64,000 nt of DNA from Diploscapter coronatus (taxonomy: Eukaryota; Nematoda; Chromadorea; Rhabditida; Rhabditidae), in contig OZ038423.1 in the NCBI GenBank assembly GCA_964036155.1, positions 19,607,249-19,671,248 on the forward strand, written 5' to 3'. Every line of letters begins with the position of its first letter. Positions within the stretch are counted from its first letter, which is position 1. Both the position numbers and the translations under genes were made by a program. Below are positions 1-13,490 of this stretch, piece after piece. The notes under the pieces are model-generated. The model ran no database searches and was not told the origin of the DNA. It was given only the letters and a program-made list of their open reading frames with translations.

Positions 1-3000
1 TTTCAGTGTATACGAGAACAAAATAGCGTTACAGTATCTATATTTCTGAGTTTGTTATTCACGATTCACGAATATGCGTAATGTTTGCCGTTATTTGCTT
101 GTTTCACAATAATTCATCTGTGTATATGTCAGTCAGCGAATTGCACAGTCGATCTAATCCGGCCATACAATCTGACTGACAATATGCACATGCACTCCTC
201 TTCCTCTTCGCTCTCCCCTACCTCTATTCCCTCTTGCATCATCAGTTCTCTGTTTATTTCTCTGATATCTCTTGATTTGTCCTGTTATTTCGTCATTTCC
301 CCCAGTTTGCCTCATTCTTTTCCCCAATCATTCGCAAATTTTCACTGCTGCCACTGCCAGTGACTCAATCAATAGAATATTCGAACTTTTGACAACTAAC
401 CAAACTTTTCATTTTTCAAAAAATTCGCTCCCTCCGCCATCTTTATTTGCATTTACCGATTGTGAGAGTGTGGAATGAAGAGGGCTCGCTCGTTTTTCTT
501 CCCGTACCGTTTCTTTTTCTATATATTCTTTACAGTCCCCCAGTCGACTCCCTAACTCCTCATCTGTCTGTCTGTCTCTGATGTCTATGATGTCTCTGTT
601 TTCCTTCTTTAAACTCCTTCGCTACTCGATCGTGCTAATGCTCGATCGGTTCACAAACGTGAAGGAGCTCGGACTGTTTTTGTCTTATCATCCCACATCT
701 GTCCGCACGTCAGCCAGTCATCCAGTCGTCAGAGGAGCGTGAGCGTCAATTAGCATGTCCTTTCGCAGCCGCAGTCAGTCGAGAGGCACATACATTTTAT
801 GCCCTTTCTCGCGGTTTCTGGCCTACCATACCGGTTCTTTGCCGGCTCTATGTCCCGCGTATATTTGGGTATTCTCTTCGATTTCTCAACCTATTCCCTA
901 TTCTCTTCCGTTCTACATACTCTTCTCCTACTCAGCAGTCATTTTGTCTTTGGAATTTGACTTCAATCGTTTCCTTCCTCCTCTCTCCCCTCCCCTTCTT
1001 TTCTATTTCATTGAACTACTCCTTCGTTATCATCAGCCAGTCAGTCATTACCTAGCCTTGGTCTCATTTGCCTGTTTCCATACCTTCCCTGCCCCTGCCC
1101 CTCGCACTGCATGAATATTTCGTGTAAATCGTTGTATCGTTGTTTCAGTAGCACTTGCTGCGTAGCAGTGATTCGTCCGCGTTTCTCTCCCTTCCTTTCG
1201 TAATTTTCGTCTTCTCTAATTTTTTCGATTTCAACTTTGACTAATCGCAAATTCTCCCAATTTCAACGCATTGCAATATTTATGCGGCAAAATTGCTTCT
1301 GAAAATTCGTATGCGAATTTGGGAGGAAGTCGATTGAAAGTATGAAAATGGGGAAGAATTATGGAAAATGGGGGAGTCAAAGGTAGACAGAGGCAGGAGG
1401 CATTGTCATCAATTGAAGTAAGTGTTGGCACAAAGGCGCAAAGAGCTGTGGAAGAATGGACACTGCAAATTTACTGGATACTTGAATATGTACATCTGTA
1501 CACCAGACTGGAATTTGGGCTAAACTCGGAATATCTACGGTTGATAGCAAGAGATTAGAAACAAGTATTAGGTATTGTGAAAATGTATAAGTAACTTTTC
1601 TTACATAAAAAACTGAAACTCTCACATTTCTATTGAGTTAGATCGCCATTTTTCTGATGCTTCGTAGCTTCTGCCTATAGATTTTCATATAAATTCGAAT
1701 ACTGAATGACCTATTGTCAGGACATGAGATAGTATAACGGCCAGTCTTCTATCAAATTATGACTTTTTGTATTTATGTCTAACGCCTAAATCAGAGCCAG
1801 AGTGAAACAGTTACAAAGTGCTTATTAGAAAGAAATAATGGTTCACTTTAATACCTAGTATCCAATTTCTATCCTCATAGTAGAAGTACTTGATTTAAAA
1901 TAGATCCAAATTGATTTACAAATTGTAGGCATTGCTCTAAGCTTTTGCTGATGTCTGTAATCTTATTACATGGTGATTGGTGGCTGAAGACCAGCTTCGA
2001 TAAGATACTTTCTGCATTCAAATCAATTCAAAAGTAGTCAAATTCCTAACGAAGCTTTTTCGTCTCCTGTGTGCTAATTAGATTTGACAATGAGTTGAGC
2101 TTCATAGTCAGCTATTCAGTGGACAGGCGCTCTGTGCTCTGTCTGACTCTGACTCTGTTGTGTATAATGAGCTCTTCCCTCTTTATCCTTCATCCCTTTG
2201 CTTCTCGTTTTCATTTTGCCTTTCGACTGATCGCAATCGACTCATCTCCTAGTCAGCTAATTAATGACTATGACTGCTCTCTCCCCGATTGCCTAACTGC
2301 CTGAATTCCTCTGCTCATTTGGCAGTCCTCAGTCAGTTGACTCTCCATTTCCTTCCCTTCATCGATTTGTTTTGTCTAATCTCTCTTCGATCCTCTGGAG
2401 CGGCATCAGTAATCAGCAGCCGCATCAGCATAAACATGCAGAGTCAGCTCTGATCGAGGCAATGAGGCAGTGCTCGATGCAATGCAGGGCTGCTGCTCAT
2501 AACAGTTGTCCTCTCTCATTAGCTCATTTGGCCATTATCAATGATTCGAAAACTCGTGCATTCTCTTGCCTCTACCTTTCTGCATTGAATTTCTGACCAT
2601 CAAGTAACAATGAAAGATCAGCAACATTGCTAAGGATTTTTGATTTTTTTACTAACTCTCTCGTAATATTTGGCATACTCGTCCATACTACTAAATGAAT
2701 ATCTATGAACTGGATATATTATTTTGAAATAGTTTTTACTTAGTTCCTAATTTTCAAGTTCTTGAGTTCTTTCCAGCCTGTCTTCAAATTTATGCTGACT
2801 GTTGTGCCGAATTTTTATTCTCGTTTCCAAATTTTCCAATTGTTTCTGTTTCGCTTTCTTTGATTTCTTGATAATATGCATATTTGTGTGCAGCCCGACT
2901 GATAACCTTTGCATGCTTTTCTTCTATTCCTATTCTTTCCCATTTTCTTTATCGCTAAATTTCCTGGATTTTCGTTGTGCTTGTGGAATGGCACTCATTC

Positions 3001-5050
3001 AACGATTCCATGTGCTATTGAACCATGTAGGTAACACAAGGTTGAAGACATTTTGCAAGTGGGGAAAATCAGACTACGTCCCTTCGAAAATCGACTGTCC
3101 GACACAGCTAGCCCGATGTCCGATCGACTTTTGCGATTTTCGTTAATTACTTTCGATGATTATTGCCAAAAATAATTACCGAAAACCAACTAAGTCGCGA
3201 AACTCAATCGAAAATTGGGTTATATAGCTGTGTTAAACAACCTATTTTCGAAAGGAGTGCGGCCTGATTTTCCCCACTTGCAAAATATCTTCAACCTTGT
3301 GTTATCTCCGTGGCTCAATAATAGTTTATTTCCTGCCTGTTTTCTGTGTTTCATTCGCATAAGCAATGCAGCTATGTATCTGTGAAGAGGGATTTGACTC
3401 GAATGACTCGTCAGAATTGTAGGGTGAATTGTACGCAATACTATTGCAACTGATATTTTCATGTGCATTGGTCGAGCTTGAATATCGCAGAATTTGTATA
3501 TTGTCGAGTAGAAATCTCATTCCACAAAAAAGGAAATGGGGAGAGAGAAGGGTTGCGTACTCTTTTCTCCTTTTCAAGCAGGGGCTCTTTATCCCTCTTT
3601 CTTTCCTCTTTGCACATTGGTTCCTCGCGCAATTCTCGCTTTGGTATCAGAGGGAGAGAAACTTCTGTTAATTTCCCCCCAACAATATCTATGATGTGGG
3701 ATAAATAGATATCTTTCAAGAAATACCTAATTCTCTAGTCATAATATATAAAATCTGCTCTTGATACCTAAATCTATTCGAAATATAGTTTAAGAAGAAG
3801 AGAAGACTAGTGAATATGCCGAAACGTTAGTCAACCTATGTTATCTTCATACAAATATGACGTTTGCAATCCATCAATGATCATTATATCAACTGAGCTT
3901 GAAACTCTTGCACAATTGGCCTGACTTTTCTGCGAATGAATCAATGAACTCAAAATCAGTGAGATGAATAATAATCACCTCTCTTCTGCCTGCCTGCGTT
4001 AGGTGCTGACTGACTGACTGAATGACTGGCCAGGGCTTCATCGGCTTCAATGCAGCAATTGGCCTCTTTTTATCGCCCGACTTTGCCCGTTTTTTCTCTC
4101 ACTCATTTTATGCGCTATGGTTTACACAAATCGCATTTAGAAGGCTGAAAAGTGGCTATCAGAGAAAAGAAGAAGCAGCAAAAGAAACAAGCAGAGCTTT
4201 GGGATCGGAATTGGGATGCGATTGGGCAGGATTAATCGCTGAATCGAAGCCCCTAATGATTTGATTACTGATTGTGCTGGTTGGGGCCGAGTGTCATTGG
4301 CATTGGCATAGAGGCATAGGCATCATCCAACCTGCCCTTTATCCCTCTGATCTCGCAGTTATCCCTTCGAATCCACTCTTTCTCTCCCCCTATCTGTTAG
4401 CATATTCAGCTGCGATGCGATTTGTGAGGGTAAACAATCAAATTCAGTCTGGAATCGGATCGAATAGCGATTTTTCCTGAATTTTCTCATTCGCCATTTG
4501 AATGCTCTCTCCTATTAAAAATGCAATCATTTAGCATTTTTGCATATTTTCGAATTTTCGAATGAAGCGACGGAATTTATTCATAAGTGAATGTAATAAA
4601 TGAGATATTGTCATTGATTCATCCCCTTTGCCTGTTTCTGTTTGTGTGCTTCTGACCGCGAGAATTCATCACTAAAGCCCTCGTTTTCCCTGAAATGTGT
4701 AATTCGAGATATGCATATTTTGTGTGTGGAATAGGGGAATCAGCATCAGCAATTCATTCGCATTTTTGCCTTTCTGTCTTCCGTTTTGTTTATATCAGCT
4801 CTTCTTTTCCATTCTCTACATCTTTTCTCTTCACCTCATTTTTCTCTCTCCCTTCTATTTTTCCTTTATTCTCTTTGTTTTATCGCAGACAGCTTTGCAT
4901 AACTGAATCCAAGCAAATGTGCGCGGGACATGCGATTTCCTGGTGTCTCGATGCCTCGATTCGTTGTGCAATTGATTCGATTCGATTATAAATCGTGGAT
5001 TTGGAATATGAAGGGATAATGATGATGATGAATGAATTAGTTAATTGCAG
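1..5050. other. Gene-poor 5' region, pyrimidine-rich on + strand
   Basis: I see no supportable exon here. Long stretches (about 180-1110, 2100-2600, 4690-4900) are strongly C/T-rich on the + strand, which keeps several frames open without giving protein-like sequence. Short CAGT/CTGA tandem runs occur near 700-730, 2095-2345 and 4007-4027. The only clear element is the inverted-repeat transposon at 3018-3318. Because the next gene (POU) is transcribed rightward and begins at a lone 3' splice site at 5050, part of this stretch may be its outron or promoter, or may hold 5' exons I cannot recognise. Confidence 0.6.
3018..3318. mobile_element. MITE with about 80-bp terminal inverted repeats
   Basis: The left arm (3018-3100) and right arm (3235-3318) are near-perfect reverse complements, including the shared core TAACACAAGGTTGAAGA and TTTTGCAAGTGGGGAAAATC. 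The ends TTGAACCA / TGGCTCAA are flanked by TA on both sides (3016-3017 and 3319-3320). This fits a TA target-site duplication and hence a Tc1/mariner-type non-autonomous element. There is no transposase reading frame inside. Confidence 0.8.
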
Positions 5051-5057
5051 GGATCCG

Positions 5058-5102
5058 ATGCAGCAGAATGGAAGAGGCAGAGCACGACACTATCGCCAAT
5101 GA
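5058..5102 (+). promoter_or_regulatory. Overlapping upstream reading frame in POU first exon
   Basis: Ten bases before the POU start there is an ATG at 5058 in another frame. It encodes 14 codons and stops inside the POU coding sequence at 5100-5102. If the transcript is trans-spliced at 5050/5051, this would be the first AUG, and POU translation would need leaky scanning. Confidence 0.4.
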
Positions 5103-8100
5103 TTCCAAATCAGGTGCGAAGTTCTCAATATCGAAAATGCACTATTTAGTGTGTAGAGAATAATAAGATATGTATATTTATTTAACAACAGTTTTAAAAA
5201 GTTTATAGATATTTTCTTGCAATAATCAACACAATTTCTTTTAAATTTGAGATTGGGGGTGTACACTGCAGACACCCCAAGTTTGGATATTTATAAGAAA
5301 GTTTATGAGAAACCAGTCACACCACGTAAAAACGCGGGTTAGATAACCCTGGAAAATATGACTTATGAAACGCTGTATCAGTTACAGAATTTTGTGAGAA
5401 TTTTTTTCGATTTGGTGGCGCGTCAAAAGCATACAGGCGCATCTACCGTAGTCAATTTTAGTAAGTGGTTCTTGCCTAAATTCAATTTGTTTATCATCAT
5501 TGAATTCTACGGTATCGACTTGCCTATTCACCAATTTATAGGCCGAATAACTGCAAGAACATTTTCTACATAACTATTTTCTGAAAGCTTTCCTTAACTG
5601 GAAAATGATCTAAAAATTGATAAATCTTGCAAAAAGTCGTGTGCAGTCCCAGAATGAATTTTTTAAACTAATAAAAAATGATGGCATGATAATATGATAA
5701 GCATACATTCATAATCTATAGCTATTTTCTCAATCGGATTCGATTTGATGTTATTTCCTTAAAACGTTTTAAAGGAATCATTTTGAGAGTCCAAAATGAG
5801 AATTTTTTACATATTTATGATGAGGCGATCTTCATGAATGGTCTTTGTATTGACTTCTAAGATTATATCCATGAAGATCAGCTTTATTTCATCAAAATAA
5901 TGAACTGGTATACAATGAGTTTTTAGTTGGTTCGAGCAAACGGAAGAGTCGTCCAGTGAAACGAGTATTTCAACTGGAAGATGACGCAGAAATGGATGAA
6001 GGAACGGGGATGGAACAGGAATCGGCAGTCACAAATGAAACGGTAGGACGTTTGTCAGATAATTCCATTGTTCGACACTTTCTCATTCTTATTGCCTCAT
6101 TGACTATGCAATTTCGAATTTCAAATTTGCCTCTTCCTTCCGTTTTGGTGTCCTTTCTCCTCTGCTTCCGCTCATTCTCCACCACCCTTCATCTCCTCGT
6201 CGTGGTCCCTTCTGACTCCATGCTGCCTTCCCTGCCAAATTCTTATTCCTTTCTCTCTTCTCGTCTCATTCTCTCCCAATTTCGTGTATTCTTTTCTTTT
6301 TTGTGCCATTTCCGTAAATCGATATGCGCTTTTGCATAATCATTCGCATCCGGCCTTGCCTTGCCTGCCATTACAGCCATCTCCATTCTCTTTTTTCACT
6401 TCAATTCAAACCCCCTTTCATTTTTTCTGCCCTTCGCTTTATTTTATCTTCTCCATTGTAGCATATGCATATCCTAGGCGCATCTTGCATTGATCAGACC
6501 GAAAGATAATTGATAGACCTATTGAAAAGTTCAAGCATATTGGCGTATTAACGAATTCAAATAAGCTGTAAAATACGGATAGACTGAGTTTTGCTTGGCT
6601 TATTTGATTTGATCATCTTTTGAAATGTGCAATGCCCTGCTCTCTCAAACCTGAGTCATTATCCTTTTGAAAAGACATCATATCTTCGAAACAGGCGTGT
6701 GCGGAATTTAAATTTCAAATAATTCGAAATTGGAATTAAAAATTGCATGACTCTTGAATTGGAATTTTAGCTTAAAATGAAAAATCACCTAAATTTTTAG
6801 AATTGATAATTTAGAGTTAATGCATGTTATCTAGTCTAGATGCTAAATACAACATTTGTGACGCATTTGAGAGAATAATTAAGAACATTTCGAAGTCAGA
6901 ATTTCGCACATTCCTAATTCGAAATAATATTAACTTCTGCAACTATTTCATGGCTAAAATGAATTCTCTCCTCTCATGCCATTTTTATATTTTTCTTGAT
7001 CTCATAGATCAAGTATCTCATTGTTAAACGATCTCTCAATAAACCGTATAACGGTTGCAAAGGAGAAATGTCTTCAAAGCTACGGTATCATCATATCATA
7101 GTGCTTTGCTCTTTCTTTGCCTTGTTCAGCGAAGCCCTATAAGAACTGACTCAAACATCGATTTTTTCCAAATTTGCATTAATTCTTTGAAAATATTTTT
7201 CCCATCTATATTATCGGAAACATTTAAAAGAATTTTTCAATAAATAAATATTTTAAAAATAATACATAGATAGAAAGTTAATGATTTTCCGAAAAAAATG
7301 ACGCCGAACAGCTCAAGGCACTGCACGCCTAGCTAATAAGAAATATAAATACTGAACAAGATAATAATTTATTCAATTTCAGATATCAGCAATGGGGTTA
7401 CCTTTGGTAACGAAAGGACAGAATGGAAACAGCAGCACAGACATTGTAACCGGAAACGGTAACGGTAACGGTAACGGCAATGGAAATGGAAACGGAAATG
7501 ACACTAAACATAACGGGTCAGTCATTTTGCAGAACTCTGATTGAATATGCATTACGTGAGATGGGATGTAGTCTGCATGATGCAGAGATGCAGACTTCGT
7601 GGAATTAATCATTCGTTTATCATCATATCAGTGTCCATTTGCCTCACAGCTACGCATTTATATGCATCGCTGCTCTGCAATTCCAAATACCCTCATTGAA
7701 TCATTGCGCAGATTTTAGTAATGAATTGCGAAGTTTCAAATTTTGATGCAGTTAATCTAGTCTGTTTTTATACACATTTCTAGTGAACTGTCTATAAAGA
7801 AGAGTATCCTTGTTTGACTAAATAGGCATTTGAGCTACTGAATCTATTGCGAGAATTGGACAGTTAATTGCCAGATATGTTTTATTCGATGGCTAGATTC
7901 TCTTCTCTATCTTTGCCAAAATACCAGGTTCATCGAGCTATTCATGTTCTTTTAGATTTCGATTCAGATTTATCTTCATTTGTCTGCGTATCTATTTCTT
8001 CCTCAATTCGTAATCCTCTTCTTGTGCGTGGTTTTCTCGAATTCCTATCTTAGCTCTTTTCTGGTTCTCTTCCCCTTCCTTTTCTGGATCTAACTCTATC

Positions 8101-11100
8101 AGCAAACTGATTGGTGGTATTCATGCCCCTCTATCCTCTCCCTATTAGCCTTTTCTCCCTCTCTGTTAGCCAGCAGCCAACTTTTCTTGTGGTCCCTTGC
8201 CTTCCTCAGCTCCTTCCCGTTTGCATCATTTCAATGCAAATTACTCTCGTTGTCTCCCCTATCCTTTCCTTCTTTGGCTTTGCCTCTGCATTGGGAGAAT
8301 TTGCAATTTGGTTCGATGAAAAGCGGCGGCATTTCATTCATTGAATCGAGTTGAAGTGAGCAGAACAATTCACAATGCAGTCCCGGCCCAGGACAGGGGT
8401 GTTTTGTGCCGCAATTTGGCTGGGCCTCGGCCATATTCATATGCCAAAAGCCGTTTGACGACAGAGTATCGAGGGGCAGAGAGGTTGTGACTTGAGGGAC
8501 ACGGACCTGGAGTGTGGCAGTCAGGCAGTCAGTTTGCTGTTGTATGCATGAGCAGTCGGGCAATGCATCTCCTCCCCTTGCCCTGCCTCGTACCCATTCC
8601 ATTTCCCTATTTCCTCCTTACAATGCCATTACATTGTTCTTTTGCTCGTTTCTCTCTGCCCTTCGGCTGCTAGTGGCTCTTCTCTGCCCTGCTTCCACTC
8701 GACTGAATCGCCCTTCGTCCCATCTTCCATCTCCTCTCCATCATAACCTTCCTATTTTGGTATCGGCCCCTTCTTCCTGCTTACTGTCTGTCTGCTCAAT
8801 TTGTGCCAATTCCAATGCAATCCAATGCAATTACTCGTCTTCTCCCATTCAAATTGCTGTCAATTTAGGCAGTCTTTCTGCAGAACTTTGACTTTCCCAC
8901 TCAACTTCTTTGAATTCCAGCTTGATTCAGAGCTTTCGTCGAATTGTGCCTTTTTTCGGACGCAGTGCTTTCATTCTGCATTCATTCTCCCCAATAGCTC
9001 CCTGTTTATAAATAGATGAATTGAATTGAATTGCATAAGAGGGGGATTTTAATAACGAGTGCCTGGCTGGTGGCTCTGAGTTCCAATCAGTTGCTCATAG
9101 TGGCAGACCAATCTGCCTATCTCCTACTATCGCCCATTTCACATTCCAGTGCATCCATTTCATTACTCGATCATTCACATTCGCATTCACCCCAATCGGA
9201 TCATTCCAATTATGCAGGATTATTTATTCATCGGTTTGTCTGGTTGCCCTAATCATTCAATCGTTGTCATCATTTATTTAATGATCTTCCCCTTTCTGTT
9301 GTCTGCTCATTCGCAGTCGTCTCATTTTCTCTTTCCCTTCTTTTTCATATATTGCGTAATCAAGCTCCATCTTCCAGTTTCCTTGCCTCTTTGCTCTTGG
9401 AATAGGGACCTTCTTCGCGGCTGCATTTGCATATGGAATAATATTGGCTTCATGAGCCTAGATGGGATGCAATGGCCTGCTGCCTGCCGCTGCCTTGCAG
9501 CTCTGCAGCAGTATTTCGGTCCTTTCGGCCAGTTTTAGTCTTTCAGCTCCTTTTCCTTCCTCCTTTCTTCTTGCCTTGCCTCTCCGCGTATCTCATCCCC
9601 CGATTAGATTAATTTCGAGTTTTCTTTCCGCTCGCTGATCCGGTTGAATTGTCATTGAAATATTCGTTTTCTCGTCTTTCTTTTAGTATTTATGAGGTGT
9701 GTTATTTTGCATGGAAAGTCATCGAAAGTGTGAGGGAATCTTCAGAAATGCAAGCAGAGGACAGGGCATAAATGTGAAGTTGGAGAATATATGCGAGAGG
9801 AAATGGGGTGAGGTCGAGAGCTTCAAGCAATTGTGGTAGAAGATATGAAAGATGGAATGATCGCTTCTCTATTCCTCAACTTATATATCGTTTGAACTTT
9901 AATAGTTACGCACAAATTCATACTGAAATAGAGGTCATTGACCAAAAGACTATTGAGAAAGTTGCAAGAAATGTGTGTTGATATGGCTTATAGTGGACTA
10001 AAATAATTAGAGTTGAGAGAAAAAATCTATTTTTTTTTAAGAAATAGCATAATTCATCGATCATTTTCAGTTCATCGGGTGATGCTGCAGCCGCGTCGAC
10101 TGTGAGCTTGAACACCGCTGATTTGCTGCAAAAAGACGCTGAAAAAGACCAATCAATGGATCAGGCCGAGATGTTTAAACGGTGAAAGTTTAAAATAATT
10201 TTAAATAGACTTTTTATTTTTTATTTTCTACTTACCATACTTTCTGAAGGTTAGTAAACATTGCATACCCTTTCATCTTCATCTATCATTAATTGCAATT
10301 CCATTTCTGTGACAACCTCAGCATAAAAACTGCCTATCCGCATGTTTACCAATGCGGACAGGCAGTTTTTATGCCGAGAACTTTTATCGATTTATTATTC
10401 GACGACATTACTTATCAAATCAGTAAAAATGCAGTGTTCTTCAATGCAAGTTATTAATTAGGCAGTTATAAATTGGAAAAATGCATTACGATATTTCTTT
10501 TCCCAGAATGAGGATATCAGATATTGAGCGAGCTGAAGAAAATGTATTAGGGTGATCTACTTATTCCACGATTTTTACCTCTATGTAGAAGTTGATCTCC
10601 ACAAATATTGCACTTTTGAAAGACTACTTTAATCTACTTCTCAATATTTTCTATCATTTCACATTGTACACTATAACTTAGTTTCTGTTTAGATTAACGG
10701 AGATGTTGATGAGCCAGCAACAGCCGCAACTGCAATCTGCAGGTGCGTACCTGTCCCCTCAATTTCTTCTCCAGTCCTCCCTGCCACTCTTCAATTCCCC
10801 TTCGGCCGTGTCTTCCGATGCCTTTTCCTTCCCTTCCAACCACCTGCTTCAAGCTGCTGCTCTCTTCTCTTCTGGATTATTCAATGGCTCTTCCAATACA
10901 ATCAATTCATCTTCAAATCAGCCAACCTCAAATCAATCCAAGAAGAATAACCAATGTAAGATCTACAAGTTAATTTCAATTTATAATGAAATTTCTCTAG
11001 CATCACCCCTCTTGCAAACTCCAATGGCAAACGTCAATGTTGCAATGTTACAACACATGCTCAAAACTGGCGAAAAATCGGTAATTTGATTCTTCGGTTT

Positions 11101-12780
11101 TTGCTTCTAAAGTTATGTAATATCTGAAAGATAATGCGAATATGTCATATCTGTGGTCGACTAGCAGTTTTATTATCGATCATTTTGATAAGCATTTTAT
11201 TCTCATCTTTAACTTTTAACGCTGTCTAAAATTGTCTTACGGTTAGATTTCTATGAGATTTTCACATATTCCTAAAATTCCACGTTTGAATTGAAGTCGA
11301 GCAGAATTATAAGAAAGTCATTATTAAGCGAGTAATTATGAAAAACAAAGCATTCCTTTCATGTAGAGTTGAAAGAAAAGTTTATCTTCGCAATAGCTCT
11401 TCAACTATTTGATATGCCTTGATATCTTTAGTAGATTATCAATATCTTTTCTTTAATTCTGATATTCAGAACTCTCCGAGCAGTCGATCTTCGCCTGGTT
11501 TGGGCGGCAATATCTTAGTAGTTCCCCCACCAAATCAACCAAATCAACCAAATCAGTCGAACAATCGCTCGACAGCCAAGCGGAAGCTGTTCGAGAGCAA
11601 GGAAGAGGGCAAATTCGACAAACTGAGCAGTGCGAATGTGAAGATGATGCGGCAGGCTGCCACGAACATCTCCAAGGAGGAGAGGATCGATTTGGACGAT
11701 CTCGAGAATTTCGCGAGCATGTTCAAGAAGCAGCGAATTAAATTTGGTATTCATAACAATAGCAATAGTATTGAATGAAGAAGCTTACAGGATTCACTCA
11801 AGGAGATGTGGGTGTAGCATTGGGCAAAAGATATGGAACAGATTTTTCACAAACCACCATATCCAGATTTGAAGTAACAGCCCAGAAAATCGATCTGTTA
11901 AAATGGAATATATTTTAGGCTCTAAATCTGTCCTTCAAAAATATGTGCAAGTTAAGACCTTTGCTCAAAGAATGGCTGCAAGACGCCGAAGCTGCACTCG
12001 CTAATGGGGCATCGCTGAACGAACTGCTCGATAGGTTAATAATAGTAATTAGCGGACTTCAATTAATCATTTTAAATTGAAGAGGAACAAGTGCTCAAAA
12101 TGGTGGACCTACTTCGAGTTCGGCATTGCATAACTCAACGCCGTCCCCTTCCGCTACTTCTCCCGACGGAAATTTGGATTCTCTCACAGGACGACTGCCA
12201 TTTGAACCTCACATTAAACGAAGACGGAAGCGGACAAATTTGGATATGAACCAGAGAGCCGCGCTGGACGCCTTCTTCTCGGTGAATCCTCGGCCGGATC
12301 ACGAAAGGATGACTGAAATAGCGAATTCGCTCGAGTTGGACAGGGATGTAAGTGAGCATGTCTGTCTTTGCAATGCATTCATGACTCAGTCTTCAGGTCG
12401 TGCGAGTCTGGTTCTGCAATCGACGACAAAAAGTCCGTCGTCACGATGATCCTGAAGGGCTTGAAGTCGGCGGCAACAACGCACTCTTCTCCTTTAATGT
12501 CAGTTCGTTATCATCTTCCAAGCAATATTTTATTGTTTAGGATGTTCCTTCTTCCTCGAGTCAATTTTCCTCGTTCCCCGATTCCACTTCCGACGACACG
12601 ATGAGTGAGAATGGGCAGCCATCGGAAAGTGCGGGTCCCTCGACCCCTCTCGATGCAGGCACAGGCATTTCTATGCCAATGAATGTGACGTTGGAGCAAT
12701 TGCTGAAAGAGGCAGGAGTGGCTGGAATCACACCCATCATAACGAGTACACACAATTCGACAAATCTGCCTGATGATTGA
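5068..12780 (+). CDS. POU class II homeobox transcription factor (Oct1/Oct2-like)
   Basis: Predicted DNA-binding transcription factor acting in the nucleus. Exons: 5068-5113, 5927-6042, 7383-7516, 10071-10181, 10693-10955, 11001-11080, 11470-11746, 11791-11873, 11919-12034, 12083-12347, 12397-12498, 12541-12780; phases agree and the sum encodes 610 residues. A POU-specific domain (about 322-398) reads [20 protein letters not shown] at its start and [20 protein letters not shown] in the middle, close to the POU2 consensus. A basic linker (RRRKR) leads to a homeodomain (about 455-513) with the POU hallmark WFCNRRQK. The N-terminal half is low complexity: an (NG)n run in exon 3, Q/N/S-rich stretches and an NQP repeat. 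Start: the ATG at 5068 sits 17 nt after a 3' splice site at 5050 and gives a frame open to exon 2; an out-of-frame ATG lies at 5058. More 5' exons cannot be excluded. Nematode ceh-18 is the likely counterpart, but I do not assign the symbol. Confidence 0.9.
7444..7500 (+). repeat. Coding AACGGT-type repeat, (Asn-Gly)n
   Basis: Hexanucleotide repeats AACGGT drifting to AATGGA and AACGGA encode about eight alternating Asn-Gly pairs in POU exon 3. The first units are exact copies and the later ones decayed, as expected of an unstable coding microsatellite. Confidence 0.8.
8090..9350. other. Pyrimidine-rich part of POU intron 3
   Basis: This 2.55-kb intron (7517-10070) contains about 1.3 kb biased to C and T on the sense strand, with many CCTTCC and CTCTCC runs. 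No exon-like sequence with matching splice sites was found. A similar bias occurs in intron 2 (about 6110-6470) and upstream of the gene. Confidence 0.55.
10317..10378. repeat. 62-nt near-perfect hairpin in POU intron 4
   Basis: The 5' arm (10317-10343) and 3' arm (10352-10378) pair over 27 positions with two mismatches and an 8-nt loop. The arm contains AAAACTGCCTATCCGCAT. The motif CTCAGC...AAAA..TGCCTATCCG is shared with the termini of the element at 52227-52394. This favours a minimal foldback transposon over a microRNA, though the geometry would also fit a pre-miRNA-like stem. Confidence 0.75.
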
Positions 12781-13183
12781 ACGCTAACTGCCACAACACA
12801 ATGCAACAAAAGGCAGCGTATTCCCTTCTTCAAGTGCCTTGTAGAGATTATAATGACGTTGCGACTGATCCGAATGTTCTAAAAATTGATGATAATAATA
12901 CATAACGTCAATTACTAAATGGCGGAGCCCTATAGAGATAGACGAGAGAATGAAATCTTAAAGAAATAATGTGGAAAAGACTCCGCCAAATAGTAATTTC
13001 CAGATGTAATCACTATCGAATTTAAGATCATTACGAGACTTACCTACAATATAAGAATCATTGCATAATAATGAGAGTAAATATACATGATTACTACTTC
13101 AGATAATGATTTTAGAAGTAACTCGTAAATTGGGTCAGTCGTAATGTCTGTAGAGATATATCTAGTGATCAATGAAAATCGGT

Positions 13184-13490
13184 ATTAAAGGCAGCCTGGA
13201 AAAGTAGCTGCATTATTTTTAAGGGAGTTGAATTTTTGGGTTTTTAAAATACGCCGGAGGGGTAATACAAATTGAGAAATGGGTTGGAGGGTAGGAGTAA
13301 ATTTAGTATCAAAATGATAAGCTCACCGAGATGCACATCCTGGTATCCAATTTGCCCTACCGCACCCTACCCTTACCTTCTCCAATTCATCTCTCAATTT
13401 TTATTACCCCTCCGACATATTTTAAAACCTCAAAAATTCAATCCTTCCTTAAAAATAATGCAGCTACTTTTCCAAGCTGCCGTATTAAAT
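13184..13490. mobile_element. MITE with about 120-bp terminal inverted repeats
   Basis: The left arm from about 13184 and the right arm ending about 13490 are reverse complements over more than 100 bp, sharing GGAAAAGTAGCTGCATTATT and GGAGGGGTAAT. The two arms nearly meet, leaving a short unpaired centre around 13310-13345. It is non-coding and lies in the 3' flank of the POU gene. Confidence 0.8.

Noticed and set aside
755..1114. 119-residue + strand frame
   Set aside because: Product of the C/T-rich bias; no splice support or recognisable motif.
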